In this document: in pieces, positions 1-8,196 of the stretch
How positions within the stretch are numbered: the first letter of the stretch is position 1
Layout: each line of letters starts with the position of its first letter
Source: Dongibacter bovis
GTDB taxonomy: Bacteria; Bacillota; Negativicutes; Selenomonadales; Selenomonadaceae
Length of the DNA: 43,093 bases
Assembly: GCA_902763085.1 (NCBI GenBank)
Contig: CACWQW010000015.1
Location: 1-43,093 of the forward strand
Direction: 5' to 3'
Translations under genes and position numbers: made by a program
The notes under the pieces: generated by a model
What the model was told of the DNA's origin: nothing
Database searches by the model: none
What the model saw: only the letters and a program-made list of their open reading frames with translations

Positions 1-156
1 CACCGCGTCGGCGTCCGCAGCCTTCGTGGCCGCCTCCGAGGCGGAGTAAGCGGCAATCTCGTAGTCCTTGCCAGCGGCAGCAGCAGCCTCCTTCATCTTT
101 TTCACGAGAATACTCGTCGACATGCCGGAGGCACAAAGCAACACAATTTTTTTCAT
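1..156 (-). CDS. PTS lactose/cellobiose-type EIIB component (partial, C-terminus outside window)
   Basis: The first 52 codons of a small cytoplasmic EIIB protein run off the window edge. The start MKKIVLLCASGMSTS contains the CxxGxSTS phosphocysteine loop typical of the lactose/N,N'-diacetylchitobiose EIIB family; Cys8 would accept phosphate from EIIA and pass it to the sugar. AGGAGT lies about 9 nt before the ATG. It is the third gene of a minus-strand operon after the EIIC gene and a porin gene. The family is normally about 100 residues, so about half is visible. The sugar cannot be assigned from sequence. Confidence 0.9.
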   Translation of the reverse strand, partial: MKKIVLLCASGMSTSILVKKMKEAAAAAGKDYEIAAYSASEAATKAADADAV

Positions 157-261
157 TGAGGAACACTCCTTATTGGATAAATGAAATTCAAAGCATCGAG
201 CGCTGCTGATCTTTTCGCAAGGATACATGCGTCACGCCGCGCAGGGCGGCATCAGACAGAC

Positions 262-1551
262 TCAGAAATGATAGTCAATCTGGGTGCGCAGGAAATGGCG
301 ATGGTACGTTTCATTCTTCTTGTTCCAAAGCCCATTATGCGCTGTCGCATACTCGTACATGGTTTCCCACTCGATATTCTTGGCAGGCACGTACTTGAAC
401 CCGAAAACCCACCCATGCGAACCCGGCTGCAGGAGCCCCCACTCCTTGTCACCGAACATACCGACCAAATCGTTTTCGTTACTCGAATAATTGTAATAAC
501 GGCTATAGAGCTGGAACGATCCCGGATCATTGATGTTCGACCAACGATAGTTCACGCGGAACGTCATATAATCATTGCCTTGTCTCACGCGATGCTGCTG
601 TTCTGCGGGCATCCCAGAATCCCAAGCCGTATAGTAGGGTTTCATATTCGTGCGCGCATAGTCGCCGATGAGGAAGATATTCTTCATCGGATTCCACATC
701 GCACTGAGTACATAACCAAAAGAGCCTGCCGTATTGTGACGCGGATCATGGGGAGTGTTACCATCATAGACATTCTCTCCCATCCTGTCATTCCTGCTGA
801 TATTCGTCTTGACGGCTGCCAAAGAGACCTGGAGTCCATGCCCTACCTGACCCTGGGCGCCTACACCCATGAGCGTGAAATCATATCCTGCATCCGTCGG
901 CGTCAGCACGAAAGCCTTGCCCGTCAGTTTGCTGCCAGGAATCGGCGTGCTGAGCACGACGCCGTCCGTCTCGTTGCCGAGCAGCACATTCTGAAAACCG
1001 AGTCCGCGCCAACGACGGCCAATATCCACATTGATAACGCCGACCTTTCCCTCTGCCCAAACACGCTGGATCACACCATCGGAATCATCATGTCCCTGAT
1101 GATATTTAGCTGTACCATCCTCTTGCACGAGGTGTTTGTAGCGTTGATTTGTCTCACTCTGGAAATGGAAGCTCCAGTCCTTGTTGACCTGGAATTTTCC
1201 CTCTAAATCAAGGTAGTAGCGGTTATTATCGTTTTTATCAATATACCCCTTGATGTTGTCATTGTCCCAGGAAGCGCGGCCAAAGCCATGCAGCGAAAAG
1301 CGGTTCAGCGCCTCATTGACGCTGTTCTTCATGCCCGTGATCTGCTTCTTTTGGCTGTTGCTCTGGTTTTTGAGCTTCTCGTTCTCACTCTTGAGGGCCT
1401 TGAGCTCCTTCGCGAGTTCCTGCTGCTGCTGCTCGAGAGCCGCGATGCGGGCGTCCGTGTCCTCCGCCGCCGGCGCGGCAAAGACGCAGCCCGTGCTGCC
1501 GAGGGCCAGCAGTACGCTCATGGCCAACGTCTTTTCGAGTTTCTTCTTCAT
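262..1551 (-). CDS. Outer-membrane porin with N-terminal coiled coil, inside the PTS operon
   Basis: This 429-residue protein has a signal peptide (basic start, hydrophobic stretch ending ..VFA-AP near residue 26). A Gln/Glu/Lys-rich coiled coil follows at about residues 30-80, then a beta-barrel-like region with alternating aromatic strands that ends in ..QIDYHF, with the C-terminal Phe expected of an outer-membrane beta-barrel. I chose the ATG at 1549-1551 because GGAGG sits 9 nt upstream of it and directly abuts the alternative ATG at 1558-1560. The coiled coil probably spans the periplasm to the wall, as in other Negativicutes porins, but there is no SLH domain. Lying between EIIC and EIIB, it is probably the outer-membrane entry route for the sugar of this PTS. 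No close named homologue is recognised. Confidence 0.85.
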   Translation of the reverse strand: MKKKLEKTLAMSVLLALGSTGCVFAAPAAEDTDARIAALEQQQQELAKELKALKSENEKLKNQSNSQKKQITGMKNSVNEALNRFSLHGFGRASWDNDNIKGYIDKNDNNRYYLDLEGKFQVNKDWSFHFQSETNQRYKHLVQEDGTAKYHQGHDDSDGVIQRVWAEGKVGVINVDIGRRWRGLGFQNVLLGNETDGVVLSTPIPGSKLTGKAFVLTPTDAGYDFTLMGVGAQGQVGHGLQVSLAAVKTNISRNDRMGENVYDGNTPHDPRHNTAGSFGYVLSAMWNPMKNIFLIGDYARTNMKPYYTAWDSGMPAEQQHRVRQGNDYMTFRVNYRWSNINDPGSFQLYSRYYNYSSNENDLVGMFGDKEWGLLQPGSHGWVFGFKYVPAKNIEWETMYEYATAHNGLWNKKNETYHRHFLRTQIDYHF

Positions 1552-1610
1552 AGTACCCATCCTCCCTTTCACTTCTTCATGAATCCCCTGTACAGATTTC
1601 TTCTATATTG

Positions 1611-2893
1611 TTAGGCTTGCTCTGCTTCGTTCTCCTGCTCTTCTTTCAGGAATGCTCTATCCTGTGCTTTCAGGAACGGGAAGTAGATCACCGTCGCCAT
1701 GGCCAGGTTCACAATCTGGATGACCGCGCCCTGCCAGCCGTCGAGCAGGAAGCCCGCGATGACCGGCGGCGTCGTCCACGGTACCTGCACGGCGCTGAAC
1801 GGCGCCATGAAACCCGTGGAAATCGCGCGAGCACGAACGGCACCAGAAGATACGGGTTGAAGACGATCGGCAGACCGAAGATGATCGGCTCGTTGATGTT
1901 GAAGAGTCCCGGCACGAACGCCATCTTCATCAGCGACTTGAGCTGATCGGACTTCGCCGTGAAGAGGCCCGCGATCAGCAGACCCAGCGTGAGGCCGCAG
2001 CCGCCGCTCTTGACGAAGACATCGTTGATCTGGCAGGTGAAGATCTTCGCCTGCGGATTGTTGACGAGCGACATGCCCATGTCGAGCAGGTGCTGGTTGT
2101 CGAGCGAGTTCGCGATGAGCAGCGGGCTCACGACGCCGCCGACGACGTTCGGCCCGTGGATGCCGGCCCAGAAGAGGATGCTCTGCAGGCTGACGATGAT
2201 TGTGCCGCCCGCGAGCGAGTCCGAAAGGCCCTGCAGCGGCGTCTGGATGACCTTGAAGATGAGCTCCGGCAGCGTCGTCGCACCAACGTAGTGGCAGAGG
2301 CCGTAGAGCACAGACGCCGTCGTGAAGAACACCATGCCCGGCACGAGCGCGGAGAACGCGCGCGCCACGCCCTGCGGCACGGCGTCCGGCATCTTGATGC
2401 CGATGTGGTGCTTCTCGAAGTAGCAGAACACGCACGAGACGAAGAACGCGATCAGGATGGCGGTGATGACGCCGTTGCTGCCTGCCCACGCCTTCGGGAT
2501 GATGTCGCCGACGACGGCGCCCTCCTTCGTCACGATGGTCGGCGGCATCAGAATGAGGAACGTCGAGAGCGCGAGGATGGCTGCCATCATCGCGTCACAG
2601 CCCTCATTCTCCACATACTTATAGGTGATAGATAATACAACGATGAGCGCGAGTACGCTGAACGTACCGCCGGCCACAGCGTTGAGCGGCGCCGTCCAGT
2701 CCTTGCCGAACAGCGAACTCATGAAATCGCCGTAGCCAGGCACAGGAAGATTGGCCAACAACAGGAACACCGAGCCGCAGATCGTAAACGGCGTCGTCAT
2801 GATAAAGCCATCACGCAGCGCGGCAACTGCCTTGAGCTGCGCGAATCGTCCCATGAACTCGATGAAGCTGTCAAAGAGTTTCTGTCGATTCAT
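1611..2893 (-). CDS. PTS lactose/cellobiose-type EIIC permease, frameshifted near 1820-1831
   Basis: The protein is the integral membrane sugar channel of the PTS. It starts MNRQKLFDSFIEFMGRF at the ATG 2891-2893, with AGGAGG 9 nt upstream, and shows the family's GIHGPNVVGG and NEPIIFGLPIVFNP segments plus many hydrophobic helices. The frame is lost after ..LLVPFVLA and resumes with AISTGFMAPF..VPWTTPPVIAGF, the conserved C-terminal part ending ..EEQENEAEQA. Relatives have about a dozen further residues at the join, so the gene seems to lack some 30-40 nt besides the frame change. It is first in the operon EIIC-porin-EIIB. Either the gene is broken or the assembly is wrong here; intact neighbours favour the latter. 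Confidence 0.85.
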
Positions 2894-2984
2894 ATAGTCC
2901 CCTCCTATTTTTTCCCATTCGGTACCAGATGGGCGATGTGTCCGAGAAGCGTCTGTGATCTCAATGCTCCTCAAGAACAATGAC

Positions 2985-3013
2985 ATCATAACAAAGACGC
3001 TCTTCCCGCTCAA
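2985..3013 (-). promoter_or_regulatory. Promoter of the PTS/porin operon
   Basis: Reading the minus strand, TTGAGC (3008-3013) and TATGAT (2985-2990) are separated by exactly 17 nt. The predicted transcript would start near 2978 and have a leader of about 85 nt before the EIIC ATG. This is inferred from sigma-A consensus only. Confidence 0.6.
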
Positions 3014-3030
3014 CAAGAGGAAAACAATAA

Positions 3031-3046
3031 GAAACAATGCTGTTTC
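3031..3046. promoter_or_regulatory. Possible operator for the RpiR regulator
   Basis: GAAACA-ATGC-TGTTTC is a perfect 6-bp inverted repeat 18 bp upstream of the EIIC -35 box, in the space between the RpiR gene and its probable target operon. Position and symmetry suit a dimeric repressor or activator site; there is no other support. Confidence 0.35.
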
Positions 3047-3087
3047 ATTTTTCTTTCATGAAAAGTGCCGCCTGTAACAGCGCTACA

Positions 3088-3119
3088 AAAAAACGCCCCA
3101 GCAAGCGCTGAGGCGTTTT
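3088..3119 (-). terminator. Intrinsic terminator after the RpiR gene
   Basis: The minus strand reads AAAACGCCTCAGC, loop, GCTGGGGCGTTTT followed by T residues, a GC-rich stem with a T tract just past the RpiR stop codon. Confidence 0.8.
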
Positions 3120-3131
3120 GGTCAAAAACAA

Positions 3132-3953
3132 TCAATAATGAAAATGGCCGTTGAGCCATTGTTCTTTTTTCTTCGCGTCGGAGAAAGCGAAAAGGAGATC
3201 CGTCACATACTTCGCGCCGAGCAGGAAGATGCGCGGGCCGAGCTTCTCCATGGTATTGACGGTCGCGACGGGGAACGTCACGTCCGCGAGGGAGGCGAGC
3301 GTGCTCGAGGGAGCCGATGTGATCAGCAGCCGCGGCACGGAGCGCAGGCGCAGGAGGTGCGCGATGTCGATGAGCATGCGGTTCTCCCCCGTGCGGCTGA
3401 TGAAGAAACTGACGTGGCCCTTCTGCATGCCCGCCGCAGAGAGGTACTGCATCGTCATCGCCGGATGCACCGTCGTTCCCTTGTTCGCCATAAGGAATCC
3501 AGAGGCGGCCATCTGCGCGATATTGAGGTTCTCATCCATCGCGTAGAAGTCGATGTGCTGCGCCTTGGAAAGCAGGGCGAGCGCGCGCATGAACTGCGCC
3601 GCGTCGAGCATGCCCCGCGTCGAGCGGAGCGCCTCGACCTCGAGCCCTGTCACCTTGTCCATGAGCGACTGGACGGTATCGCGATCCGTCATGGAGAAAT
3701 CCGTCACCTGCGGGTTGCGGATGCGCTCCATCATCTCCGCGAGGAACTGCACCTTGAACTCCGTATAACCGCCGAAGCCGAGCTTCTGGCTGAAGCGCAC
3801 GATAGCCGCGGAGTTCGTATACGTCTCCTTCGCGAGCTGGCGCGTCGACATCCCGGCGAGCAGCCGGAAATTCTTGAGCAGGAAATCAGCGAGGATGCAC
3901 TCGGATGGCGAGAAGCCCTCCTTCGCCTGCAGTTTTTCGACGAGATTCTTCAT
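3132..3953 (-). CDS. RpiR/MurR-family transcriptional regulator (HTH + SIS)
   Basis: This 273-residue cytoplasmic DNA-binding protein has an N-terminal RpiR helix-turn-helix (about residues 1-77, with MSTRQLAKETYTNSAAIVRFS as the recognition region) and a C-terminal SIS phosphosugar-binding domain (about 125-255, with FFISRTGE at the SIS loop). Family members sense a phosphosugar and control its uptake genes. The gene lies just upstream of, and on the same strand as, the PTS operon, separated by its own terminator. The ATG is only 4 nt after the nrdD stop and has no clear Shine-Dalgarno sequence, so it may be translationally coupled to nrdD; sequence may also be missing at that boundary. Confidence 0.9.
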   Translation of the reverse strand: MKNLVEKLQAKEGFSPSECILADFLLKNFRLLAGMSTRQLAKETYTNSAAIVRFSQKLGFGGYTEFKVQFLAEMMERIRNPQVTDFSMTDRDTVQSLMDKVTGLEVEALRSTRGMLDAAQFMRALALLSKAQHIDFYAMDENLNIAQMAASGFLMANKGTTVHPAMTMQYLSAAGMQKGHVSFFISRTGENRMLIDIAHLLRLRSVPRLLITSAPSSTLASLADVTFPVATVNTMEKLGPRIFLLGAKYVTDLLFAFSDAKKKEQWLNGHFHY

Positions 3954-3957
3954 GCGG

Positions 3958-6115
3958 TTACGCTTTCATGCGCGGCACGACGAGGTGGCCGCGCTCGATC
4001 TCTTTCCGGTGGCAGTGCGGGCACTCGTTCTCGATGATGCCCGTGTAGCCGCAGACGGGGTCGCGGTCGACGGGGTGGTTGATGGAGAAATAGCCCATGT
4101 CCGCGTCGTGCATCGCGCGCACGACAGCCTCGAATGCCTTGACATTCTTCGTCGGGTCGCCGTCCATCTCGATGTAGGCGATGTGGCCCGCGTTCTCGAG
4201 TGCGTGGTACGGCGCCTCGATGCGGATCTTGTCGATCGCCTTGATCGGATAGTAGACGGGCACATGGCTGCTGTTCGTCATGTAGGGGCGGTCGGTGACT
4301 CCCTTGATGATGCCGTATTTCTTCCGGTTCGCGCGCTGGAACTGACCGGCTGTGCTCTCCGCCGGCGTGCCGAATGTCGACCAGTTGCGGTGCTCCGCCT
4401 CGGTGTAGGCATCCGTGCGCGCGCGCATGTGTCCGACGATCTTGAGGCCGAGCTCCTGCGCCGCCTCGCTCTCGCCGTGATGCTTGCCCGTGAGCGCGAC
4501 GAGGCATTCCGCGAGACCGCAGAAGCCGATGGAATAGGAAGCATGCTTGAGCACGTCCTTGATCGTGTCCGTCGGCTTGAGCTTTTCCGAGCCCATCCAG
4601 ACGCCCTGCCCCATGAGGAACGGGTAGTTGTAGACATGCTTCTGCTCGATGACGTGCAGGCGCTCGAGCAGGTAGTCATGGCAGAGCGTGATGTAGTGGT
4701 CGTAGAGCTCGAAGAATTTCTTCACGTCGCCCTTTGCCTCGATCGCGAGCTTCGGCAGGTTGATCGTCGTGAAGGAGAAGTTGCCGCGCGAGCCGGACTC
4801 CTCCGGGCCGTTGACATTGCTCATCACGCGCGTGCGGCAGCCCATCGTCGCGACGCAGCTGTTGTAGTCGCCCGGCTTATAGTACTGGAGATTGTACGGC
4901 GCGTCGATGTTGACGAAGTTCGGGAAGAGGCGCTTCGCGCTCGTCTTGCACGCCTGCAGGAAGAGGTCGTAGTTCGGATCGCCCGGGTTGTAGTTCACGC
5001 CCGCCTTGAGCTGGAAGACGGAAATCGGGAAGATCGCCGTCTCGCCGTTGCCGAGGCCCGCCCAGATGGCGTTGAGCGTCTCGCGCGTCGCGAGGCGTCC
5101 CTCCGGGCTCGTGTCCATGCCGTAATTGATCGAAGAGAACGGCACCTGCGCGCCCGCGCGGCTGTGAAGCGTGTTGAAATTGTGGATGAGCGCCTCCATC
5201 GCCTGGTGTGTCTCCTCCTCGACGTCAGCGCAGGCGAGGCGGTAGATGCTGCGCGCGTCGAGGTAGGCGTCGCGCGTCGACTTGCCGTGCTGCGTGAGAA
5301 TCGCGGTGAGCGCGCGGCCGAGCGCCTCGATGCCGCGCTTGCCGCGCTCCGTGTCCACCTGTTCCGCGTAGAGGCAGGCGTCCATGTCCATCGCCGCGAG
5401 GAACTCCGTCTTGAACGGCTCCTCCGTCAGGAACGATTCCTCCTCGAACCGGTAAATGACGGATTTGCGCGCCTCATCAACGATCGCCTTGCGGAACGAC
5501 TTGCGCACGCCCTCCGCCATCGCGTAGTCGAACGCGTTGATGCTCTGTCCGCCGAACATGTCGTTCTGGTTGCTCTGGATGGCGATGCAGGCGAGGCTCG
5601 CGTAAGCGCGGATGGAATTCGGCTCACGCAGGAAGCCGTGCCCCGTCGAGAAGCCGCCGTGGAAGAGCTTCAAGAGATCGATCTGGCAGCAGTTGAACGT
5701 GATGAGCGAGAAATCCTTGTCGTGGATATGGATGTAGTTCTCCTTATCCGCCGCCGCGAAGCGCTCGTCGAGCACGTAGTTATCGACGAAGTGCTTCGCG
5801 CCCTCGGCGCCGAGCTTGAGCATGATGCCCATCGAGGCGTCGGTGTTGATATTCGCGTTGTCGCGCTTGAGGTCGGAGTCCTCCGCCGGCGCAAAGAAGA
5901 TGTCCTGATACGTCTCCATGAGGTGCTGCTGCGCCTTGCGCCGCTCCGTGTGGCGCTGGCGGTACATGATGTAGCGCTTCGCGATGTCGTAGAAGTCGTA
6001 CTTCATGCATCTGCTGCTTGCCATCCTCATTGGCCCCACGGATGGCATTGTAGATCTTCTCACGGTTGTAGGGGACCGTGAACCCCGTGCGCTTCGTTAC
6101 TGTCTTCAACATCAT
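3958..6115 (-). CDS. nrdD: Anaerobic (class III) ribonucleoside-triphosphate reductase, damaged at both ends
   Basis: NrdD reduces ribonucleotides to deoxyribonucleotides under anaerobic conditions using a glycyl radical made by NrdG. The central barrel is well preserved (INTDASMGIMLKLGAEG.., NFVNIDAPYNLQYYKPGDYNSCVATMGCRTRV.., NSSHVPVYYPIKAIDKI) and the C-terminal zinc site CGYTG..CPHC is there. Two parts are missing. The N-terminal ATP cone stops after about 35 residues (MMLKTVTKRTGFTVPYNREK..), where the frame changes at about 6001-6011. The glycyl-radical segment (RxxGYL..) that should follow the CPHC site is replaced by a short tail GHLVVPRMKA. As written the enzyme could not work. No nrdG lies next to it. 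A pair of NrdR boxes upstream shows normal nrd regulation, so I suspect missing sequence and not a true pseudogene. Confidence 0.85.
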
Positions 6116-6118
6116 CGT

Positions 6119-6139
6119 ACGCCCCTAAATGGGGGGCGT
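6119..6139 (-). promoter_or_regulatory. Hairpin overlapping the nrdD ribosome binding site
   Basis: On the minus strand ACGCCCC, 7-nt loop, GGGGCGT ends 3 nt before the nrdD ATG and contains the AGGGG Shine-Dalgarno core. It could hold back nrdD translation. The fold is inferred by eye. Confidence 0.35.
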
Positions 6140-6154
6140 TCCCCTCCCTTTTCT

Positions 6155-6221
6155 CAACATATTGTGGTTTGAGTTATGTCTGACAGGAACATATTGTAGC
6201 AGAGAATCCCCGCGAACGCAA
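6155..6221 (-). promoter_or_regulatory. nrdD promoter with tandem NrdR boxes
   Basis: TTGCGT (6216-6221) and TACAAT (6193-6198, extended by TGC) on the minus strand are 17 nt apart. Two copies of ACATATTGT (plus strand 6157-6165 and 6189-6197) lie exactly 32 bp, three helical turns, apart; one overlaps the -10 box. This matches the known arrangement of paired NrdR boxes, through which the ATP-cone repressor NrdR turns off nrd genes when dATP is high. Confidence 0.75.
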
Positions 6222-6230
6222 TATGGAAAA

Positions 6231-6259
6231 TTGACGAATACAGGCATTTCATGTAAAAT
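6231..6259 (+). promoter_or_regulatory. Promoter of the phosphoethanolamine transferase gene
   Basis: TTGACG (6231-6236), 17 nt, TAAAAT (6254-6259), about 60 nt before the ATG and divergent from the nrdD promoter. Confidence 0.65.
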
Positions 6260-6318
6260 AGCATAGGAAATTTGTCTTTTGTTGCCATAAATATAAGAAG
6301 ATAAAGGAAGAACACGTC

Positions 6319-8142
6319 ATGAGAATCTCCCCCGACCAGCAGGATACGCTGATCCGACAGCTGACCGCTGCCTGCATCTATTTCATCTGCCTCATCGCCT
6401 TCTACTGCGACATCGGCGAGGACATGGGCGCCGACTATTTCCTGCCCATCGCGCTCCCAGTGCTCGCGCTGCTCGTGCTCGCGCAGCGGGCGACAGGGCT
6501 ATCGCTCTTCGAGCGGACGGGGCTCTTCCATCTCTTCGCAGGGCTCGGCTGGTGCTCCGCCTTTCCGCTGCTCTACGCCTGGACGTATCAGAGCGTCTGG
6601 TACCAGTCGCTCATCTGCTTCGACTTCGTCGTCGGTACGGCGATCTTCCTGCTGCTCACGGGGCTCTCGTCCGCACTCGCGTTCTCTCGGCACACGCGCC
6701 TCGCCGCCGCGCTGCTCGCGCTCCTCGACTTCGCCGCGCTCGTCGTGCCGTTCATCCAGTACGCCTATTACTGCATCGTCTGGCACTGCCTCTCGCCCGC
6801 CTCGCTCATGGCGCTCTACCTCACGAACTGGCGCGAGAGCATCGATTTCATCGAGTCGAACGTCGGCACGGGGCCGGCGCTCGTCATCCTCGCCAGCTTC
6901 GCCGTCTTCCTCGTCGGCGCCGCACGCACGAATTGCGCCTTCCTGCGGAAGATGCAGCAGCGCCGCACGGACGAGCAGGCGGGCCTCTCGCTCCTGCTCG
7001 TCGCCCTCTCCGCCCTCGCGCTGCTCTACTACGTGCCGCAGACGTCATTTGGCGGGCTCGTCAGCGACGTGCGTACCTATGTATCGGAGACTCAGACCTA
7101 CGGCGACGGGCATGAGGATCGCTACGAGGCGCTCGACATCGACGGCACGCAGACGCTGCCGGCGCGCGCGCCCGGTACCGTCATCGTCGTCATCGGCGAG
7201 TCGGAGTCGCGCGACTACATGCACGCCTACTCGCCGGACTTCCCCTACGAGGACACGCCGTGGCTCGACAGCCAACTGCAAAGTCCCGCGTTCAACGTCT
7301 TTACGAACGTCTACGCCTGCTGGTCGCAGACCGTGCCCGTGCTGCAGCGCGCGCTCACGGAGCAGAGCCAGTACAACGACAGGGAGTTCTTCAACTCGAC
7401 GTCCATCCTCGACGTCGCGAAAAAGGCGGGCTACGAGACGTACTGGTTCAGCAACCAGGGGCGCTACGGCCAGTACGACAGCGCCATCACGCTCGTCGCC
7501 AAGACCGCCGACCACGCGGAGTGGACGGACGACTCGTACAACTTCTCCGATAAATACGACGAGACGCTTTTAAGCTACCTCGAGACCGTCGACCCGGCGC
7601 AGAATAATTTCATCGTGCTGCACATCATGGGCAGCCACATCTACTACAATAACCGCTATCCGGAGGAATTCGCCCTGTGGCACGGCGAGAGCGAGGTGTC
7701 GTCCGTGGAGTCCTACGCGAACAGCGTCCTCTATACGGATGCCATCCTCTCGCGCATCTTCGACTACGCGCAGGCGAACCTGCATCTGCAGGCGATGCTC
7801 TATTTCTCCGACCACGGGGAGAACCTCACGATCTCGCACAACCCGGACGTCTTCTCCTTTGATATGGTGCGCATCCCGATGTTCATCTACCTCTCGGATG
7901 CGTACCGCGCGGCGCTGCCGGGACGCACGCGTGCCATCCGCTACCACCGCAGCCGCTATTTCACGAACGACATGCTCTACGATACTGTGAGCGGCCTCCT
8001 CAATGCGCCGTCTTCCCGCTACATGGAGGCGCAGGACCTCACGAGCCCCGGCTACGGCCACACGCGCGCTGACCTCACGACGATGCTCGGCCAGCAGCTC
8101 CTCGTGACCGACCCGGACGGCGGCGTCGAGACCGGCTTCTGA
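6319..8142 (+). CDS. Phosphoethanolamine transferase-like membrane sulfatase-fold protein
   Basis: This 607-residue protein has about five N-terminal membrane segments (residues ~15-220) and a periplasmic alkaline-phosphatase/sulfatase-fold domain. The domain shows VIGESESRDYMHAYS (metal-binding Glu followed by the Ser that would take the place of the usual Thr/Ser nucleophile), TYWFSNQ, HIMGSHIYYNNRYP and FSDHGEN, which carries the metal-binding Asp-His. Such enzymes (EptA/CptA group) move phosphoethanolamine from phosphatidylethanolamine to lipid A, LPS core or other envelope glycans. This fits a diderm cell. AAAGGAAG precedes the ATG at 6319. The acceptor is unknown. The next gene follows after 54 nt and may be cotranscribed. 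Confidence 0.8.
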   Translation: MRISPDQQDTLIRQLTAACIYFICLIAFYCDIGEDMGADYFLPIALPVLALLVLAQRATGLSLFERTGLFHLFAGLGWCSAFPLLYAWTYQSVWYQSLICFDFVVGTAIFLLLTGLSSALAFSRHTRLAAALLALLDFAALVVPFIQYAYYCIVWHCLSPASLMALYLTNWRESIDFIESNVGTGPALVILASFAVFLVGAARTNCAFLRKMQQRRTDEQAGLSLLLVALSALALLYYVPQTSFGGLVSDVRTYVSETQTYGDGHEDRYEALDIDGTQTLPARAPGTVIVVIGESESRDYMHAYSPDFPYEDTPWLDSQLQSPAFNVFTNVYACWSQTVPVLQRALTEQSQYNDREFFNSTSILDVAKKAGYETYWFSNQGRYGQYDSAITLVAKTADHAEWTDDSYNFSDKYDETLLSYLETVDPAQNNFIVLHIMGSHIYYNNRYPEEFALWHGESEVSSVESYANSVLYTDAILSRIFDYAQANLHLQAMLYFSDHGENLTISHNPDVFSFDMVRIPMFIYLSDAYRAALPGRTRAIRYHRSRYFTNDMLYDTVSGLLNAPSSRYMEAQDLTSPGYGHTRADLTTMLGQQLLVTDPDGGVETGF

Positions 8143-8196
8143 CGAGATACCCCAACATCCAATGACAACCTTTCCATTCACGCAGGGGGAGTTTTT

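Noticed and set aside
3874..6081. 735-codon plus-strand frame antisense to nrdD
   Set aside because: It is Arg/Val/Glu/His-rich with no domain pattern, and the opposite strand encodes clear NrdD sequence; it is a high-GC shadow frame.
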